Assembly: GCA_963678705.1 (NCBI GenBank)
Contig: OY783208.1
Coordinates: forward strand, 9,591,282-9,655,281
Direction: 5' to 3'
DNA length: 64,000 nucleotides
Origin: Panorpa germanica
Taxonomy: Eukaryota; Arthropoda; Insecta; Mecoptera; Panorpidae
The notes beneath the pieces were generated by a model. It worked only from the letters and a program-made list of their open reading frames with translations, searched no databases and was not told the origin of the DNA. Both the position numbers and the translations under genes were made by a program. Shown here piece by piece: positions 58,480-64,000 of this stretch. How positions within the stretch are numbered: position 1 is the first letter of the stretch; each line of letters starts with the position of its first letter.

Positions 58480-58649
58480 TATATATATATAGATTTTTTT
58501 TTTAATAGTTCATCTTTTTACAATAAGTTATTAAAGATGGATGACAATTCAATGGCTGCGCACTGTAAATTCTCTTTTTGACACTAATTATTATTTTTTA
58601 AGTTTTATATTTTCATCAATTAGAACTTTTTTTGTGCTGAATAATCACC

Positions 58650-60359
58650 GTTCCGTTTATTATGACATGCCTGAATCCGTAAAATATTCTCCACTTTCAG
58701 GTGCACAAATAATTCAACTTGGAGCCACGCCATAGACACTACACTCGGTCTAAAGCTTATAATCTAAGATACAAAACCATACAACTGTTTGTTTTAATAT
58801 TTGTATGTTATAAAGTTATGAATTTTTAACAACATTCCGTTTTTTCCGCGTTTTTCACTATTGATGAATTTTTATTAACAACGTTTTCAAACATTATCTT
58901 TGGCAACTTCTGTACCAAGTAGTAAGTAGATAGACACTTCAAGAAGTAATTAAGGATTTTTTCAGTTTTTTTTAAGTTTAGAACACTTTACTATTCCCTC
59001 AAAGACCCAGTGTACACATCATGACTCGAAAAATATAGTGTTGACACGAAGGGGTAATGATATCTAACTAATTAATTTATAGGGCGGTATTTAATAAATC
59101 AGTGAAATAATTTTTATCAACATACACATTGTATGAACTTTAAATTTATTCTGTGACAATTTTATTTTTAATGACTTGGTTTTAAACCGTTATCAACATC
59201 AAGCAACGGTCAATTTTGTCCGCTACCCCATGTACCCTCTTGGCCGAACATTGCATAAACCATGAGCCTGCAATCCCGAGGCTCGCAGATGGAAACACTA
59301 AGTAACTTGTGTGTAAAAAAAGAAACCTTGCTTGGGTCAGTAATATTACTAATAAGTTTTCCTGTTGAAATTATAAAAGTGACATTTCCCAAAGAAAATA
59401 ATTACTATAATATATGAATTATTTGTTTAATTTAAGGATATTTACAATGACATTGACAATATTTTCATTTCAAGTTTTACTTTTTGACTGTTTATAACGC
59501 ATATGAGAATACAATTTGTTTTTTAAACAAAATTTTACTATTTCAAAAACGAATTGTTACATAGTTTACAATATAAAACGTAATTTATTGCACTTACAGT
59601 CTTTTACGCTAGAAAATCACACATGCGAAACTAACGATTTATTGTTGTGTTTGCTTCGTCAGGCAGAGAATATGTTCTGCACTATTTTTTTGTCCTGTGG
59701 CTCTTTCTGTCGGTTTAAGTAAATTTTTAATTCTGTTCATAAAAACACATAGATATTGAGAAGACATAGATGTGCGGAAGCTCTAATGCAAACATTCGCA
59801 AGAGCTTAAATTGTTAATTTCACAAAATCAATACTAAATATCAAATTGTATTTACCTTTAAACCCAAATCTATATTAATAAATTCTTCATGTTTTGAGTT
59901 ACGTGGTTATGCGTAGTCAGGATGCTGAAAAACTTTCTTGGAAAGATGTTTTAACTTATTAACGTAAAAATTTATATACTTATTTTAGTACCTTTTAACT
60001 TTAATTTAAAAATTGTTTATAAAATGGAAAATATTTATTATATATTCATGTAAATATCTTATGGTATATCTTTGTAATAACGCATGTGAATGTGATGCAA
60101 ATGCGTATTCACAAGTCACTTAAATAATTCTTTGCTATTAACGGTGTTATTTTTGAATTAGCACTACCAAAAAATTTAAATTGAACATATTTAAATATAA
60201 AATATAACAAGAGTAAAGCAATTTGCTTTCAAATTAATGAGTTCATCACATTAATCTTATTATGTATTAAAGAACTGTTACAATGTAAAAATCCTGAAAA
60301 TATAAATGAAAGTTAGTTTAGGAAATGTAAACCTAAATTTCTCAACCGTCAGAACACAA
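58650..60359. other. Single-copy non-coding stretch right of the duplication
   Basis: AT-rich. Short open frames at 58541-58735, 59210-59392 and 59516-59722 have no recognisable domain. Nothing else could be supported. Confidence 0.45.
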
Positions 60360-61252
60360 CTAGATACTTGAAACTAAATGAGTTTTTTGATGTTGTTTTA
60401 AAGTACTAGATTGTGTGAAACATTTATTACATACAGTGCAACAAAATGGCTTTAATCCAGAATGCGCGTCTTTATGTCGCTTTAAACTCGATAATCGATC
60501 AAACGTTTTACTACATTCATTACAAGAAAATGGAAAATGGAACCTAAATGTGAGTGCTTATGTCGTTTTTAATCTGATGATTGGCTAAACGTTTTATTAC
60601 ATTCGTTACAAGAAAATGGCTTTAAACCTAAATGTGTGTTCTTATGCTCTTTTAAATGTGATAAACTACTAAACGTCTTATTACATTCTATGCAACAAAA
60701 TGAACCTAAATGTGTGTTTTTATGTTGTTTTAAACTATACGAATGACTAAATGTTTTATTACATTCATCGCAAGGAAATGGGTTTAAACATACATGTTTC
60801 TTTTCATGTCCTTTTAAACTTGATGAGTGTACAAATGTTTTGTTACACGTATTACAAGAATGTATTCTCTTTACTGAATGTTCACGCAAATGTTTTAAGA
60901 TTTCTTCCTTATTTTTCAACAATTTGTTACACACTTCACAGATATAAGACTTAAAGTTCGTATTAATATCACTTTGTTGTTCACTGTTTAGCGGTTCGAC
61001 GAGTTTTTCAACTTGAACTTCGAATTTAATGACAAAATCATTGTTCGATGGTAAAATTGCAGCTCCTTCTGAATTATCAATTAGTTCTTCTATAATTTTT
61101 ACCTTTATTTCATTAGATTGTGTAGCTTGTTTGCCGTATTGTTCCTCTGTTATTGCCCTCTTGAAATCTTCGGTTACATTTGCTGCTTCCATTGCTTTAT
61201 TTAACCCCAAATCCATTTCCAGTTTTATTTGCTGAAATTTGCAATCCTCCAT
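60360..61252 (-). pseudogene. C2H2 zinc-finger gene 4, C-terminus decayed
   Basis: The start at 61252 (MEDCKFQQIKLEMDLGLNKAMEAANVTEDF) fits the family; an ATG three codons upstream (61261) is possible but less likely. The N-terminus has fewer KxE motifs (IKLE, IKVKIIEE). Fingers: CEVCNKLLKNKEEILKHLREH, CNTCNKTF..., CDECNKTF..., CIECNKTF..., then a fifth cut by TAA at 60569-60571. One linker lacks the usual KP (HLGSFCC). Beyond the stop, a further frame change leads to two more fingers ending at 60360. The open part alone encodes about 227 residues with four fingers. Splice-acceptor-like TTTCAG lies upstream of the ATG. It could still make a short protein. Confidence 0.75.
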
Positions 61253-61261
61253 TATCAACAT

Positions 61262-62414
61262 ACATCAAGTTTAGCGTGTACTGAAATAAAAAAATATGCA
61301 TTACCACTATTGTTAAAAAAATATTAGCAATACTAAACTTAAGTCAAGTTAATATAAATACTTTTCTCTAATACATTAATACTTTGTAAATCAAAGAAAT
61401 GCATGTGAGAAACAGGATTCATGTCATTAAGGTATTCAAACCCTTAAGCAATTAATTATTTTAACTTATAGTTTATGTTTATTACTTCCAAAAATATGTG
61501 TGACAAATTAAATCTTAAAATATTTTTCATTTAAAAAGAAAACTATAAAATACTTTTACATATTAATTTACACTTTTCTCAAATATGGTCTGCTGCTTAT
61601 TTTCGTAAAATATTATTTGAATAAGATGCAAGTACAATAATTTAATGTCCACCTGATTATGAGCTGTCAAAATTTGGATATTTTAGTTTTCGCTTTCTAA
61701 ATGCATTTATTTTATGGGATCGAGGAGGGCGCATTTCTTTGCTGGTTTCGCGTTTTATGAACTTCACTAATTATTACAGGTTAATTAAAATTTTATTTTG
61801 CTGTAATACACTATATTTTTTCAAATATTGTTTTAACTTATGTTTGCCTTATAGTAAATATATATCAGTATATATAACCTTTTAGTAAAACTGATGAGCA
61901 GAAACCCTTTAAAGGAGTCATTTTTGTGCCATTAATCATTAATCCGGTTAATATTTATATAAAATAATTTTTATTATTTGACGCCAAGTCCGTTTAATGA
62001 ATTTCTATTAGGTTATACAACAGAATGGAAAGAAAGCGGCCACTTATTAGCATGGCTACTCATACAAGTACATTGCGTACGAGAATAGCCTGACCACAAG
62101 CCTGACAAGCAATTCCCGATTCCATTATGTAGTACATGTTGGTGCATAGGACTCGTGTCACCAAATCGAATATTGTAACCAAACCTGATTCATTGATGAA
62201 ACCATTATTATTGAATTTGTTTGATACGATGCGTGCGACGGCTTCCGTGCTAAGTGTACGCTTACCGTAAAAGAAATATTTTATAAGAAAGAACGCAAAA
62301 GAAGTAATAAAACAGTGTAGTTCACTTTTTGGTTCTTTAGTCACTTATTCCTAAAAATTTAGTAAGTAATAAGTAAATTAGTGGCGGACTATTGACTTGT
62401 TACGAAGGTGCAGC
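61262..62414. other. 5' flank of gene 4 and unexplained stretch
   Basis: AT-rich upstream region. A minus-strand open frame of 94 codons at 62060-62344 is less AT-rich than its surroundings and has a Cys pair (CQACG), but I recognise no family. Confidence 0.35.
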
Positions 62415-62895
62415 AGTTTATTCGAAGCACTAGGTGATGAAATAACAACAGTAGTTAAAAAAGAACCACAAGATAGATCAGAGGAAGCTGTAATTTTGCC
62501 ATGAAACAACTACTTTATTAAATTCGAGCCCGTTTATTCATCGGTTTGTGAACAACAAAATATTGCACTGAAACCTTATATCTGCGACGTATGTAACAAA
62601 TCATTTAAGAATAAGGTGGAAATTAGCATTAGTGAGTTCATTCAGCAAAATAAGATTTTCTTGTAACGAATTTAGTAAAACATTTGAACACACAGATGAT
62701 TTAAACAACACGTAAGAACACATTTAGCTTTAAAGCTATTTTCTTGCAATGAATGTGGTATAATGTTTAGTTTTTCGTCTAATTTAAAAGACATAAAGTA
62801 AGAAGAATGTAACAAAACGTTTAGAACTTATTGCAATTGGAACACCATAAAAGCACATATTTGGGTTTAAAACCATTTTGTTGCAGTAAATAAAG
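62415..62895 (+). pseudogene. Zinc-finger gene relic 5
   Basis: Traces of the family N-terminus (VVKKEPQDRSEEAVILP, then a stop, then YFIKFEP) are followed by KPYICDVCNKSFKNKVEI and four or five damaged fingers in changing frames. The last (KPFCCSK) ends with a stop. The start region is missing. Clearly dead. Confidence 0.78.
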
Positions 62896-63126
62896 AAATA
62901 ATTAAAAATTCAACAAATACTTTACTGACATTAGCTCCATGACAAATAAATAACCCATCGCCATTGCAGTTTGTTATCTGCATAAACATACTACACAACC
63001 GTCAAAGTTAAATACATTTATATCTTACATAAAACAAAGCTGCAATATTAATAAATATATCAATCAGGTATTATGTTTTCTATATTTTATAATTTTTATA
63101 TTTATTTTATTGTCTGTAGATATTCG
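62896..63126. other. Spacer, no gene seen
   Basis: AT-rich, nothing recognised. Confidence 0.4.
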
Positions 63127-63512
63127 GGTAATTAATCGGTTCACTTACATTTTTCTTTTGAGAGTTGTAAACAAACTTTTAAATATAATTTTGAATATGT
63201 TTTAATGCATCCGTTTTATGCTCAAGGCATGTACAAATCACTACGAAAGATTCCTTATACCAGATTTAATTTAGAAATACTCAATATTTATGGTTAAAGT
63301 TGAAATTTCAAATTTGTGGTTAGAGCAATATGCCATATATATGTGGAAAGGGTTTATTTCACATTGTTGGTCAACAATAAGCATAAATATTGTGTATTTC
63401 TTTACTAAAAATGGTAAAAGTATATTAAAAGCTCCATAAAATATACATAAGTGCTGTAGTCTTTTTTTTAAAGTTTTAAAACAAGAAAACGTAGGTGTGT
63501 TTAACAATTACC
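63127..63512. mobile_element. MITE-like inverted-repeat element, copy 3
   Basis: Ends GGTAATTAATCGG... and ...AACAATTACC. The internal text follows copy 1 in the same sense (GTTAGA.CAATATG.CAT...GGTCAA...AAATATTGT, then AAGTGC...TTTTAAAACAA). No matching target duplication was found. It lies 3' of zinc-finger relic 5. Confidence 0.6.
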
Positions 63513-63966
63513 ATTGACCTTTCTTTCCTAACAAATTAAATAAAACCTTACAACCGACAAAAAAAAATAAAATAAAAATAACTACAATTTCTGTACATAC
63601 ATTTTATAACTACAGTCAGAATTATTAAGAATTCCGAATAATATTTTATTTATTAAAGATTACATTTACTAATTTGGTTTCTAGGTTATGTTGTTTATTC
63701 AGTCTTTTCTAATAAATTTTTTATTCTCAAATATGTATGCTGCTTGTGAACTACTTTGAATCTTTTCTGAAACATGTCCTTGCTTATTGAACTTCTTTTG
63801 AAACAACAAACTCATGAAGTACTTTACTATTTGAAATTTAATTTATGACGTATTTGGTCGTCAATAGTCTTTGTTGTTTGTGGTAAACAATATGGCACAG
63901 TCTTATAGAAGTTGTTTATTTCAAAGGGTCTACTTTTATGTTTTTATATTAAATTTTTATCTAGCA

Positions 63967-64000
63967 CTAGCAAACCCGGCGAACTCCGTTTCGCCATCAG
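63967..64000 (-). mobile_element. 3' end of another Helitron, minus strand, running off the window
   Basis: The complement reads GGCGAAACGGAGTTCGCC, GGGTTTG, CTAG and then T: a six-base hairpin plus CTAG, close to the end of Helitron A-C (GTTCGCCGGGTCAGCTAG). The rest of the element lies to the right of the window. Confidence 0.72.

Larger units (their letters stand above)
49274..58649 (+). repeat. Tandem duplication of about 9.38 kb, right unit
   Basis: Begins in the middle of LINE ORF2 (equivalent of 39871) and ends at 58649, after which the sequence (CACC|GTTCCGTTTATT) is the original right flank. Nearly identical to 39871-49252. Confidence 0.92.

Noticed and set aside
39871..58649. The whole duplication as an assembly artefact
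   Set aside because: Not fully excluded, but the templated filler, the scattered substitutions and the distinct 6-bp difference are easier to explain by a real event. Read depth would decide.
58541..58735. 64-codon frame ending ...YYDMPESVKYSPLSGAQIIQLGATP
   Set aside because: It crosses the end of the duplicated unit, and only its last third is single-copy sequence. No domain is recognised, though it may be an exon remnant.

Overview
The window is AT-rich DNA from an insect nuclear genome. The evidence is a lineage-specific C2H2 zinc-finger gene family, an errantivirus-type LTR element, a Jockey-type LINE, a tRNA-derived SINE and several Helitrons. The order is not resolved; Lepidoptera is plausible from the style of the repeats but not proven. 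No bacterial-type operon, CRISPR array, rRNA or functional tRNA gene was seen. Almost everything recognisable is either a transposable element or a zinc-finger gene (or its remains).

Left part (1-15,042). A Helitron running off the left edge (A, 1-4365) abuts a second, older Helitron (D, 4366-9447) head to tail. D keeps the HUH nuclease but is full of frameshifts. A has lost the nuclease and keeps a helicase. A degenerate Ty3/Gypsy element (9716-14,448, target duplication GAAC) follows. Centre-left (15,043-21,758): a small inverted-repeat element with an 8-bp target duplication, a SINE with a 12-bp target duplication, zinc-finger gene 1, a dead zinc-finger array, and two degenerate copies of a long LTR-like repeat.

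Centre (21,759-36,245): a minus-strand errantivirus-like element (294-bp LTRs, ATAT target duplication) inserted in the second LTR-like repeat. It carries a broken gag, pol and a shortened env. Then come a LINE fragment, zinc-finger gene 2 on the minus strand (broken) and a non-coding stretch.

Right part (36,246-64,000): a full-length Jockey-type LINE with a 14-bp target duplication sits in the 5' region of zinc-finger gene 3. A third Helitron (B) sits inside the LINE 3' UTR. Then a segment of about 9.38 kb, from the LINE RT domain through Helitron B, the LINE tail, zinc-finger gene 3 and a small non-autonomous Helitron, was duplicated in tandem. The junction carries a 21-nt filler copied from the adjacent sequence. 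The two copies are nearly identical. Zinc-finger gene 4 (minus strand), a zinc-finger relic, a third inverted-repeat element and the 3' end of another Helitron close the window.

The inferred order of events is: expansion of the zinc-finger family; LINE insertion; Helitron B insertion into the LINE; tandem duplication. The zinc-finger proteins are probably nuclear DNA-binding regulators with SUMO-type motifs at the N-terminus. The transposable elements are mostly defective. The most unusual item is a Helitron lineage that lost its HUH nuclease, and has an altered Walker A motif, yet was copied to at least two independent sites very recently.
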